Below are positions 20,739-31,669 of a stretch of 64,000 bases of DNA, piece by piece. How positions within the stretch are numbered: the stretch's first letter is position 1; each line of letters opens with the position of its first letter. The translations under genes were made by a program, and so were the position numbers. The stretch is from Seminavis robusta (Eukaryota; Bacillariophyta; Bacillariophyceae; Naviculales; Naviculaceae). Location: contig CAICTM010000174.1 in assembly GCA_903772945.1 (NCBI GenBank), forward strand, positions 1 to 64,000, in the 5' to 3' direction. The notes under the pieces were generated by a model. The model saw only the letters and a program-made list of their open reading frames with translations, did not search any database and was not told where the DNA came from.

Positions 20739-23370
20739 ATGAGACAGTTCCTGTCATTGCTGCTGCTGCCATGCCTGTCTTCGGTAAAAGGAGCAGAAGA
20801 CTCCAAGTACGGGTCGATTGTGACACCAAGACAGGTGCCGGACCCCAGTATTCTAGACATTGCCTCCGAGAACGAGGACTTGCAGACCTTGGTTTCCGCG
20901 GTCCAGTCGGCTGGTCTAGTGGAGGCCCTCGGAGCGGATGGGCCCCTGACCCTGGTGAGTAATGGAAATTGCGTGTCATGGTAGCCATCGAAATGCCATC
21001 ATCATGCCGCTCACATATTGTCGTTTCCTTCATCGCCCAGTTTGCACCCACAGATCAAGCCTTTGAGGACGCAGGCGTAGATTTTTTGTTGGAGCCACAA
21101 TGGATTCTTCATTTACAATCCGTCTTGCTCTACCATGTTGCAGCAGGAAGCTTCCTTAGCGATAATCTAGCACAAGGCGAAGAGATCAACTCTCTGTATG
21201 ATGACGAAGCCATTAACGTTACCGCGGTAGATCCCCTAATCATCAATGATGCTCCCGTGATTACTCCCAACATCACAGCCAGCAACGGTGTCATACATGT
21301 TATTGATCAGGTGCTCTTTCCAGCCTTCACAGAGACCTCAGTGGTGGATATTGCAGCAGGTGTCCCTGAGACCTTCTCAACCTTGGTGGATTTATTGGAT
21401 CTTGCCAATCTAACAGAGACGCTGGCGGATGATGAGGGCATCTTTACTGTCTTTGCTCCCACAAACCAAGTGAGTTACGGTGTTTTTGTATGCCACATCC
21501 ATCACTATTGAATCATGATGGTAGCATGTCACTCACATATAACATCTTCTTTCGTGTCCCAGGCATTTGCAGCTTTGGATCAAACAACACTAGAGTTTTT
21601 GATGTCCGAGGAGGGGGCTGACGCACTGGAAAGCATTCTGCTGTACCATGTTGTTCCTGGTATTGCCTACTCTAGTGGTGTAGAAATGGATGATACCGCT
21701 GTGACCTTGGAAGGATCCAACATTACAGTCACAGAGGCTGATGGTGACACTATTGTGATTAATGGGGTCGCAAATCTGCTTCAGGGTGATATTTTGGCTC
21801 GCAATGGTGTGATACATATCATCGACAGGTAGGTCCATGGGTGAATGCATTTTAAAGAGGTTACAGAGGATCAAGCACATCTTATCCTTATGCTTTTTCC
21901 TTGCAAACTTTCAGTGTGCTGGCACCTGCTGTCCCCGTTGCACCCGTAACAACTGACGCTCCTGACGATTCCAATGTTTCCACCGTTGACGAGTCAACCG
22001 GTGGTGGTGTTGAAGATGTTGACTTGGAAACATGGGTATTCTTGGATGAAAACTACTCTACTTTTTATTCACTGTTGAACATGACTGATCTTCCGGCTCA
22101 ACTAACACGCCCCAATCCGCTGACCTTGATGGCACCTGACAATGATGCCTTTGAGGCACTGCCTGGTGCAGGGAAGTACCTCGAGCCTGAGTGGTATGCT
22201 CATCTTTATGATATTCTCTTGTATCATATTGTTCCAGGAGAACTTCTCACTGAGAATATGACACTGGATATGACGGTGCTTACCACTTTGGGCGAGAACT
22301 TCAACATTACCTCGGTGGAACCAGATATCACCATCAACAACATCTCGAATATTGTTGACCCTGATATCGTAGTCTCCAATGGTGTTGCCCATGGCATTGA
22401 TGCAGTCTTGCTACCACCATCCGCAGTCTTTGACATTGTCGATATTGTTGTGGCTAGTCCATTCTTTGAAGAATTGCTGGGTCTGATCGTGGCTGCTGGT
22501 TTGGACGAAGCTCTTAGGGAATCCGGACCGTTCACAATATTTGCCCCCACCAACAATGCTATCAACACGCTGGACCAGGATTTGGTTGCATCACTGACCA
22601 CTCCCGAAGGTCTGCCACAGCTCCGAGCCATCTTGGAATATCACATTGTTCCGGGCATTCTGCTCTCTGATGAAATCAATGATGGAGACATGGTGGAGAC
22701 AGCGCAAGGTTCCATGTTGACGCTAAACAAGGAGGGCGATGACACATATTTTGTCAATGGTGCTGACATATTTGATATGGACATTCTTGCCAGCAATGGG
22801 GTCATTCACGTAGTAAACCGGGTATTGATTCCACCCGAAGATGCGCCAATGGTGACAGACGCCCCCGAAACCGACCCCCCTGAGACCATGGAGACAGGTT
22901 CCCCGACCGGCTCCCCAACTGACGAACCAGTGGACGTTGTTGTGGAAGCACCAATCGACACGATGCCTGTCGAGGTACAGCAGGTTCCCACGGAAGAGGA
23001 AGAAGAACAAGGAGTAGCAACTGACGGTGAAGCCACAGGAGGAGAAGAAGAAGAGCAAGGCACATACGTCAATGGTTCTGGTGAAGCAACAACGGAGACT
23101 GACGGGGAAGACGAAGACGAGACTGAAGACGAAACTGAAGATGTGGATAGCGAAGATATTGCTGGCACCATGAATGCCACGGACGCAAACACCACCGTGA
23201 CGGACACAAATACAACGACAGCACCGGTGGACGAACAACCGGAACCAGAGGGCGGTGAGCGCGAAATTGATGCAGATTCCGACGGTGCATCCTCTTCGGC
23301 ACTGTCGAGTCAAATCATGCCATCTTTTGGAGCTGTTCTCCTTATCCCCGCCTTCCTTCTTCTGTTGTAA
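20739..23370 (+). CDS. Secreted or GPI-anchored fasciclin (FAS1) protein, four FAS1 domains
   Basis: Four exons, 20739-20954, 21041-21469, 21563-21828 and 21915-23370, with introns of 86, 93 and 86 nt, encode 788 residues from ATG 20739. A signal peptide (MRQFLSLLLLPCLSSVKG) is followed by four FAS1 domains. Each has the FAP-(T/D)(D/N)-AF first box (in domain 3, MAPDNDAFEAL) and the second box ending in SNGVIHVID or NGVIH-I: domain 1 about 28-195, domain 2 to about 310, domain 3 to about 470, domain 4 to about 620. FAS1 domains mediate cell-surface and matrix adhesion. The tail is Thr/Glu/Asp-rich with many N-x-T glycosylation sites and ends in a hydrophobic stretch (FGAVLLIPAFLLLL) typical of GPI attachment or a membrane anchor. 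Introns 1 and 2 sit at the same point of the FAP box in domains 1 and 2, evidence of domain duplication. Confidence 0.92.
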
Positions 23371-23964
23371 CCTGGTCAAGGCGATTTGCATGTCTCAATC
23401 AAGCCTTTTACAGGTTGTATAGCAGGTTTTCTTGTACATGTAGAACGCACTAAAGGGCCGATGGAATCCCGTTCATATTTCATAACTCATAATAACTAAC
23501 TAATAAAGCAATACACTACATGTTAACAAGCAAGCAATGACTCCATCGAGCACAACCAAGAGATCAGGAGTACAGCACAGTGAAATTTAAGTGGTGAGTT
23601 GTGGCACCAAAATCATCCATCGGGATCTTCGAAGCGCCATTCTCCAATGATCCGGATCAATATTATTGCCATTGAAAATCCGAAAGTCTTGGTCCAAAAG
23701 AGTTGTCTTCTCGGCCACAGGGAACATGAAGTTACAAATGAATGCACACGAAGCAACGCGGACCAAATTGCCCTTGAGCTTCGTCCACGGTGCAGGTCCA
23801 CAGCGAGGAAAGAGAGGTCTCCGGGGGACTCAAAGCACGATTGAATCGAGTCGTTTCCCGACGAGCGCAAAGCGCAAAGTGAAAGCAAAAGAACGATGCC
23901 GAGTTGGACGCGATGGCACCACTTTTCCCAAGAGAAGAAGAGCCTAAGACGGTTTTATTGAGAG
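23371..23964. other. Intergenic, no supported gene
   Basis: 594 bp. Short overlapping open frames on both strands (23599-23947) show no motif and share no consistent codon pattern. Confidence 0.45.
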
Positions 23965-24906
23965 ATGGCAAGCAGGAAGGCTAACATGACCAGTTCTCCC
24001 CTGCCTCGCACCACAAGGCTGTTCTTGTATATTTTGGTGTTAGTTTCGTGTACCGGTAGACATCAGACATCAGCCTCCTCCAACCGACCTCAGTTTTCAC
24101 CCAATAGAGCCCCCAGCACTCGTTTGTATCCCCATGATAGGGACCATCATGCTCGTCATTCTCTCGAAATTTTGGAAGAACATCCACTGGAACTCTACCA
24201 TGGAAAAACTCCTGGTTTTCTGAATGGAGTTGTTCTTGTATCAGCTACAAATCTGCTCATCAATGTCCTTCGACCCGACGAAGCAATCATGTGGCAGGTG
24301 AGAAAAGAAGAGAAAACGGGGACGGATCGAACAAGTTTGTCTGCTAACTCGTTCTATTTTTCTCCTTTGATTAAAAAGTTCAAAGTTCCTCGTATCCTAT
24401 GGGAAATATGTCTGATGTTTACCGCCACAATATGCAAAGTGCCCGCTTCCACGCCATCCAATACGTCCTCCTTGGTCTATCTCACACTCTCCACAATGCT
24501 GTGGACCACAGCCTTGACGGATATCTTCCTTTGGGCACCTCTTTTTGCATTCTGGTCCGGAATGGACAATGAAGACTGCTCAGGAGGCTGGTTCACGGGC
24601 AGACCCTATGTATGTGTCAAGAACCCAGAAAAAGGATACGGAAGATTGTTGGTGAGTTTGTTGGCTGAAAGCTCAATACGGGCTGCTCCTAGTACCGTGG
24701 CTAGAGCAGCATGTATGTGAGTTATGTTACTGACATGAAATGCTCTTGATTTGAAGGTAACCATGTAATCTCTCTATGGGGGGGTTTTCTATCTGAACTT
24801 TGCGATCGCTGCGTGGGGTGAGTATGTGGCACATCGGGATCAAATGAAAGCCATTCGTCAAGCGAGAGCCTTTCATGCTATGCGACATCACTATGATACA
24901 ATTTAG
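23965..24906 (+). CDS. Unknown signal-bearing membrane protein, last exon uncertain
   Basis: ATG 23965 opens a frame with an N-terminal hydrophobic signal (RLFLYILVLVSCTG) and at least two later membrane helices (ICLMFTATICKV and LWTTALTDIFLWAPLFAFW). An 81-nt GT-AG intron (24298-24378) is likely; it is a multiple of three without stops, so retained and spliced forms both read. A second donor lies at 24652 (GTGAGT). The first acceptor, at 24756, leads to an immediate stop (VTM), ending the protein at 24768. A coding-looking segment at 24787-24906 (FYLNFAIAAWGEYVAHRDQ and following) is out of phase across a run of seven G at 24778-24784; a homopolymer length error there would join it. I recognise no family. 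Confidence 0.55.
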
Positions 24907-24960
24907 GGCAGGAAGGTTCGGCCTGAGGCCAGACGCTGGATCTTTTCACGCACCGCCGGC

Positions 24961-25112
24961 CATCGCGAGTGCTTTCCGAGTACCGGTACTGGCAATGCTC
25001 CCATCACGAGTGCTGCAATAGCTGCTGCAATGCTCCCATCACGAGTGCTTTACTGGCAATGCTCCCATCACGAGTGCTTGATGGCCATCAGGAGTGCTTT
25101 ACTGGCAATGCT
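24961..25112. repeat. Short tandem repeat of CAATGCTCCCATCACGAGTG
   Basis: About four imperfect copies of a ~29-bp unit containing ATCACGAGTGCTTTACTGGC. It lies between two genes and is not coding as far as I can see. Confidence 0.75.
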
Positions 25113-25285
25113 TCAGCTGGCTCGAGTTTCCCGCCCATAGAAAGCTGGCGTTGTTGTTGTCTGTTGTCATTGTCATTGGTGGTGGACAAGCTCGAGCATA
25201 AAATAGAATCGAATCAGTTCACAATACCAGCCAGCTATTCCAATACCATTCCCAGTGAATTTATTACGAGCCGAGACCAGAAATA

Positions 25286-25932
25286 ATGGCATCCACGAAG
25301 AACAAGAAGGTCCGTCAGAAGCATCAACACCAACACCATCTCCTAAAGCGTCGGCACCGTCAAAATTCCCAGCATGAAAAAGCACCAAGGAATGAAGTAC
25401 CGCCTGTCATGCTCCGTGCTCATGACAACCAGGCTGGGAATCGTACCAATGGTGTTTTGAACAAAGCAGTGGGAATGAGACAGCACCAAGGAATGAAGTT
25501 CCGCATGTCATGCTCCGTGCTCATGACAACCAGGCTGGGAAGCGTACCAATGGTATTTTGAACCAAGTCGTGGGAAAAGAGACGGTAGTGTATGTGGACC
25601 AATTCGATACATTGGGAATTTTGGAGGTGAAAGCCAAATACACTCCAACTGACCTGGAATGTCTCTTACACGACACCTGTCCTCGCGTCCAGCAAAAGCA
25701 CCATTCACCAGCAGCGTTGAGCGGCCAGCAATCAATTAGCAACAGCAACAACAAGCAACTGGATATCGGCCATGACAGCGCGATGACCAAAAACAGTGCT
25801 GTTCATCTGAGCGACCACCGAAGTACTAGCAATATAGTAGCAATGCGGAACCTTGCAGAAAACAATATGGATAACAACAACAACAAGCCCTCACGGTGTT
25901 CGAGCGATATCGTACGAGCGATATCGTACTAG
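25286..25932 (+). pseudogene. Unknown gene disrupted by a 101-bp tandem duplication
   Basis: ATG 25286 starts MASTKNKKVRQKHQHQHHLL, a His/Lys/Gln-rich N terminus, and reads to a stop at 25559-25561. A second frame (25510-25932) repeats MLRAHDNQAG from the first and then runs on through VVYVDQFDTLGILEVKAKY to a Ser/Asn-rich end. The cause is a 101-bp tandem duplication (first copy from 25382, second from 25483). Because 101 is not a multiple of three, it shifts the second copy by two frames. I recognise no domain. The product is either truncated to 91 residues or rescued by splicing that I cannot see. Confidence 0.45.
25382..25583. repeat. 101-bp tandem duplication inside a gene
   Basis: GCACCAAGGAATGAAGT occurs at 25382 and 25483, and similarity continues through the whole unit with roughly 8-10 differences. 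The step of 101 bp breaks the reading frame. Confidence 0.85.
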
Positions 25933-26100
25933 CAAATCAACTGCTGATCAATTCAACCAGCTTGGCAACCACTACCATAATGAATTTGCGACAAGCAGCT
26001 AGGCAAGGAACCATGCCACCGCATTGGTACCACTAGCTAGCTAGTGCTGTGACTGCTACTTGGTACTACCACTACTACTGCGACTGCTACCACAACTACT

Positions 26101-26282
26101 GCTACTACTTGCCCAGCTTGGAGCTTTTGGCCCAGTTTGGCAGCTCCCAGCGTGAAGCTTCTCGCCCAGCTTGTTGGCAGCTCCCAGCTTGGGGCTTTTG
26201 GCCCAGTTTGGAGCTTTTGACCCAGCTTGGCAGCACCCAGCTTCGAGCTTTTGGCCCAGCTTCGAGCTTTTGGCTGGGATTT
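26101..26282. repeat. Imperfect tandem repeat of GAGCTTTTGGCCCAGCTT
   Basis: Six or seven imperfect copies of an 18-22-bp unit alternating GAGCTTTTGGCCCAG and GGCAGCTCCCAGCTT. A further relic copy lies at about 26510-26545. Non-coding. Confidence 0.8.
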
Positions 26283-26631
26283 ACAACAAATTTGGGATTT
26301 CATTTACTGGTACCTACTACTCTTGTCGTCACAGCGAGTATTTTTCTCCTGTTTCCCATAGGAATTCAATGAGGGAGATTCAGTGTTGCAAAAGAGACTT
26401 TGGTGTGTGTGGAAAACTATTGACACAATTGGAATCGAATCCATGAGCAATCACTACCGCTGTGGCTCAGCCAGTGGGCAACCCCTACCATTGTGATTTT
26501 GGATTTTTTGGAGCTTTTGTCCCAGTTTAGCAGCTCCCAGCTTAAAGCTCTATCGTTCTATCAGTTGCTAGGTGTACGTTACAAAACATAGATACACCTT
26601 CAATAATACCCTTTATAATACATGTAGGCAG

Positions 26632-27053
26632 TGCACTACGCTAAAGCTAGTGTAAAGATCTTTCGAGTGTTTGAGTTTGAGAGAATGAAAGTTATAGAGG
26701 ATTAGAAAGCTATGAAAAACTAATCAACGAGGAGATCCACAATTCAAAGGATCGTAGATCTGAACTCCCGCGGAGACTGTAGAGTGAGATAGAGTAGGTT
26801 GCGGTAGCAATCCTACTCATTCCACGATCCAAAAACGGAACGCGTGAAGATTCGTCTAGCATTTATCTAGTAGCGTGGAAGACTCCACGCTGGCTAAAAT
26901 ATCTAGAGCGATGTTTCATCATCAACCTAGTATGACTAGAGCGGTCATTGAGAATTCTGCTCCAATGACTATTCGCGAAGGACTATGTCATGAGTCGAAC
27001 TCAGACCCTATCTAGGATCGAGTCGCGAATAAGGCTAGAAGCCGTGTATTGCA
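26632..27053. repeat. LTR (3' LTR in element orientation)
   Basis: 422 bp, TG..CA ends, matches 30519-30936 along its whole length. Confidence 0.88.
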
Positions 27054-27799
27054 TTCGCCCCCTGACAAGGGTCACGGAAGGCACGACATCAGCGACAAGG
27101 AGAACATATGAATTAAAGTGCGGCACTCTCCGGAGATTTGGATGTAGACATGTGCGTCGCACGATGGCAATCCTGCAAGGGGATCAGGCCTTGTATGGGT
27201 GTAAATACCTTATGTTCCAAGTTCGGTAGACTGTGCGCTATGCGGTAGTATGTCGGAGCCGTACAGTGCCATTGTTATTGACTCGTCTGTGTGTAAGGAC
27301 CTTGTGCGTTGCTGACCGTATTAACGGTTCTGACACTGATGAAAAATCATAGTTCGTTGACGTGGTGTTGATGAGGGACACGTGCCGTGTTACTTATCGG
27401 TGTTTGTCTGGATAAGTCGTTGGCGACGTTCCTTAATGTATTTCCGGTTGCTTTGAAACGGATGTGGTGAAGGTTGTCACGATTGACGCGCGCGAACTTG
27501 CGACGAAGTTCATGTTCATCCCGGAGAGTCTTCTCACTCTGCGGGACTCACGTTCTCTGCCATGACAGACCGGTCATGGATAATGGGTAACCCACGTCTG
27601 TTCAACGATGGTTACTCCGTCTGCTGTCTTGGAGCAGCCCTTGGTAGTTCATTGGTCCAATGAATCTACGAAGTTACCTTCGTTGGGAGGAAGAGCGATA
27701 GCTGGATCGCATTTGTTATCCTTTTAGTTAAGAGTTGGCTTCCCTCTCGAGAAGTCCAATTGTCTAATACTCAGTTCTTTCCTATCGAGGAAGGCCTTG

Positions 27800-29067
27800 G
27801 TATGTTGATTTCAATCCCGACTTCTTGGAATCTTTGGGGAAAGGTCATCTACTGTTCAACGCGATCTGCGAGATCGACGTCCGTTTGGATGAGTTGATCA
27901 TCAAGTATGCACGGACATTTTCTAAGTCATGCATGGTGCTTTCATTCCTTTGGAAGATGTCGGGACTATTACATAGGCCCATTGGCAACCTCTGGTACTC
28001 GTGCTTTCCCTTCGGGAGTGCAATGGTATAGGTTGCTTCAGTGAGGTGACAGCTCGATGTGGTAGTGTCCCGTGTTCAGGTCAGACTGGTAGCGCATTTG
28101 AATCCATCTGGTTCAAGCATGTCCTGTATTTTTGGGGTAGGATAAGGCTTCCGCTTGATCCTTTGTTCGGTTCCCGAAAATCCGAGATGAATCGTGCAGA
28201 TCCCTCTTTCTTGGGAATGATAAAAGTTGGTGCCGCCCACTTGGAACGATTTACCTTCTTGAGTGCCCTGTTTCGCAGAGACGTTCAACCTCTTTCTTAG
28301 AGTTTGGTATGGACCCGTGAGTAGGGTGAGCCCTAGTGTAATAGGATTTAACGTCGGGACGAATTCTACTTCGTAGTCGTCCATTCGCAACTCTCCCAAA
28401 GTATCCTCGACTGGGTCGAAGCACTTGGTTAAAAGGCATGAGGCAGTTCTTGCTCCTCCTTGTTTAACGGATTTCGACTTGGCATATCTGCCTTAAGTCA
28501 TTTGTTCGTATGTTGTATAAGAATCTTCTTGAGACTTCTGCATTGTCGCTGACAGTCGCAGAATCGGAAAGAGAAGTTTTCCTTTCTATTGGTGTTGCTC
28601 TCTTTCGCCGGGAAAAATGACTGGTTCCACCCAATGACATGGTAGTGAAATCAAACTTGAATCTTAGATCGCAGAGAGTGTCTTGACCTATGATCGTCTT
28701 GCGCCCCCAAGTCTTTGTGACGTGTAAATTCCACTTGTATATTCTATCATCGTGGAACTCAGGAAGACATGTGCCCTTACTTCGTGCGGGGTTCTAATTC
28801 TTTAAGAAGTCCTAATGTTTGGACGCCCCCATGATTCTTCATGAGTGAACTCTTAGCATGAGTTTGAGCAATTGAAGTTCCGGATGCTTCTGTATCAGTA
28901 AGCAACAGAGTGACGGGTTTTTGTTTCCCTTTTGCTCGTCTGTTAAATCTAACATAGACGATAGTTTCAAGGTCTCTTGTCGTGCGACATTGATGAGTTG
29001 ATTGGCCATGGACGAAGTTAACGATGCTGAACAGATCGTCAGTGTCTAGTTGAGCGTTACTAGGCAA
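27800..29067 (-). other. Protease and reverse-transcriptase region of the Gypsy element (fossil)
   Basis: A protease-like patch (28777-29067) precedes an RT patch recognisable from KRKPYPTPKIQDML. Broken in several places. Confidence 0.7.
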
Positions 29068-29185
29068 TTATCTATTTGCCGTAGATTCTTGTTGCAAACA
29101 ATCTTGTTTTCTATTTAGTGAGATATCTTCATCACTTAGGTATGAGAAATCGGAACATGGTTCCGTGAATCATCATCCTGGCCTA

Positions 29186-30500
29186 ATCTTCAGACGGAGT
29201 CTCTCCATCCGAATGATTGAAGTCGAATTCGGCAAGCGCCTTTCGACAGCGGCCATCTTCTGTCCATCATGTTGATGGATCCAACAGAGGATCGTCCTCG
29301 TTGTCGGAGTTTCAGACTTGCGCTTGGCAACATGGTTGCATTCGCTTTTCTTCTGCGATCAGCCTTGGCCGCAGCGTTGGAAACCTTCTTCATGAGGACA
29401 GAGAGTCCTTCTTGGTGTAGGTTTTGGCGTCGTCGACTTGCGTTTCCAAGTCTTGTTCTTGTTGTACGTTGGCTTGTTATCGTTGTCAGACGAGGACTAG
29501 GCCTTTGAGTTTCTTCAGAGTCATGCAGTCAGCGTGTGTGAGTGCTGGACTCGTGTAGTCGCACCATTTTTCTTCGTCTTGAGAGTGGTCGTTGTTACGA
29601 GTAGACTTGTACTTCTTGCTTTGTTCTTCTTCGTAGAGCTTGCTTGGCATCACCGCCCTTTGCAAAGTCTTCGGAGGATTCCATGCGTTCGCAGAATCCA
29701 ATGGTTTCTCCGATAGGAGCTGAGAAGGATCGAAGTCTGTTCTTCCATCTTCTTCATCCACGAGCTGGAATTCCATGACAAACAATGTCAATGACTCGTC
29801 ATGGTTCAACGTTTGGTTGGGTCCAAAAGGTGGTAGACGAGGAAGTTCATCGGTGTTCATCCGACTGAGGTTGTTGACATAAGCCCGAGTAGACATATCA
29901 GCAGGCTTACGCATCTTGCGGCGCATGAAAGCGTTTCTGCTTTTCAAGTGCCTTGTAGGGACAGACCGCTCGATACAGGCATTTATGCCAAACGTAAGTC
30001 AGCGTCGTCCAAAGCAAGCTGAGCTGCTCCGTTCCAGGCAGCCTGGAAACGGTTGAAAGTGGCTTCGTCTTCACGCCACTAGTCGCGTGGAGCAATCCCT
30101 TGACTGCAATCTGGCGCCAAGCATTCCAACGTATTTCACGATGCCTGCACAGCTAGATTCGTAACTCTCTTGGCAGAGCTAGAAGTCATCTCCTGAGGAG
30201 GTTATGTTTTGTCGCAGGCGTAGCAATGGCAGCCGACGAAGACCTTCTCCATACGTCCAGCCCACTGATGGTTTGACGTGGAGTCTCAGATCCATTATGA
30301 TTTGGACCTTGAAGGTGTACTTGGCCTGTTAGCATCTGCTTGAAAGTGCGAAGTTTGTGGGGTAGAGCGAGAATCGTCGATTTCGCATTCATCATCGAGG
30401 TCGATGAGAGGAAGGATTGGTTGTCACGCAGCTTGACTCGAAGTGGTGTATCGTCTTTGGCAATCTTCAGGTGAGAATAGGTTGGGGTAGCTGAAAGCTA
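29186..30500 (-). other. Gag-like region of the Gypsy element (fossil)
   Basis: Lys/Arg/Asp-rich translated stretches on the minus strand beside the element's 5' LTR, where gag is expected. Assignment rests mainly on position. Broken. Confidence 0.5.
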
Positions 30501-30518
30501 TTGTGTTGTTAACAAAAA

Positions 30519-30936
30519 TGCACTACGCTAAAAGCTAGTGTAAAGATCTTTCGAGTGTTTTGAGTTTGAGAGAATGAAAGTTATGAGAGGATTAGAAAGC
30601 TATGAAAACTAATCAACGAGAGAGATCCACAATCAAAGATCGTAGATCTGACTCCCGCGGGAGACTGTAGAGTGAGATAGAGTAGTTGCGGTAGCATCCT
30701 ACTCATTCCACGATCCAAAACGGAACGCGTGGAAGATTCGTCTAGCATTTATCTAGTAGCGTGGAAGTACTCCACGCTGGCTAAATATCTAGAGCGAGTT
30801 TCATCAAACCTAGTATGACTAGAGCGGTCATTGAGAATTCTGTCTCCATGACTATTCGCGAAGGACTATGTCATGAGTCGAACTCAGACCCTATCTAGGA
30901 TCGAGTCGCGAATAAGGCTAAGAGCCGTGTATTGCA
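30519..30936. repeat. LTR (5' LTR in element orientation)
   Basis: 418 bp, TG..CA ends, matches 26632-27053 along its whole length. Confidence 0.88.
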
Positions 30937-31669
30937 GCAGGCTTACCTCGCTCCGTACCAGCCGCTCGATCGATCGATTCTGATTCAACACAACGAGTAC
31001 TCTTGTTGGTCAAGCTTAGTGCATTAGATTTGTCTCCTTTTTACCATTGGTATTCAATGAGGGAGAGAAGGCAATGCTGTGCCTTGGATAGCCAATAAAA
31101 CACTTGATAATAGCAGTAGCGATCAATCGACGGAGGCTGTTGATCAAAGCCATTCTGCGATTTTGTTGATATTGTGCTATTGTTACTGGTCACAATAATT
31201 GTTGGTTGACCTCGAGAGCTGAAAGAGCATGCATAAAATGTCTTAGGCATTTCTCCTGATGAGCATGTCGTTAAATCACCTAGTGCTGTTCATGGAGAGT
31301 ATTAAGACTTTTATCTCCTCAAACCATCCCCAAAAGTGATGGTTTAAAGTGTGACAAGAATTTCCTTTCACTCAATCCCTACTAATTACTAGTGCATGCT
31401 TTAACACACTGAAGTCGCTTCAACTTGACCTCATAATTGCAGAATCAGCTTTCGTACTTTTTGCTCCTATTCAAAAGAGCCAAAGTAAATTGCACGAGCC
31501 ACCCCCAGACCCCCTTCTATGTTTAAATCGTGAGGAGACCTCACGAATATGAGAATCAAGTGAGAGATTTGATCAGTATCCTTATGTCATTGACTAATCT
31601 TGTAGCTATGACTATCATATATTTAGCAGCTGATCATGGCCCTACCGTAGATCCTCCTTCAAAGGACCG
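30937..31669. other. Intergenic, no supported gene
   Basis: AT-rich. A ~40-bp piece around ATTCAATGAGGGAGA (31050) resembles one at 26360 on the other side of the Gypsy element. No gene seen. Confidence 0.4.

Larger units (their letters stand above)
26632..30936 (-). mobile_element. Ty3/Gypsy LTR retrotransposon, minus strand, broken
   Basis: Two LTRs (26632-27053 and 30519-30936) flank a 3.5-kb interior; the flanking GCAG on both sides (26628-26631 and 30937-30940) is a likely 4-bp target duplication. On the minus strand the order is gag-like region, protease, then reverse transcriptase, the Ty3/Gypsy order up to that point. The RT signature RIKRKPYPTPKIQDML near 28100-28150 is typical of Gypsy elements. 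The interior is broken in many places. The LTR copies differ almost only in single-base length, with hardly any base substitutions, so age cannot be read reliably from them; the insertion itself is probably not ancient. Confidence 0.85.

Noticed and set aside
24961-25112. Short direct repeats as a CRISPR array
   Set aside because: Units are contiguous and imperfect, without unique spacers, and the genome is eukaryotic.
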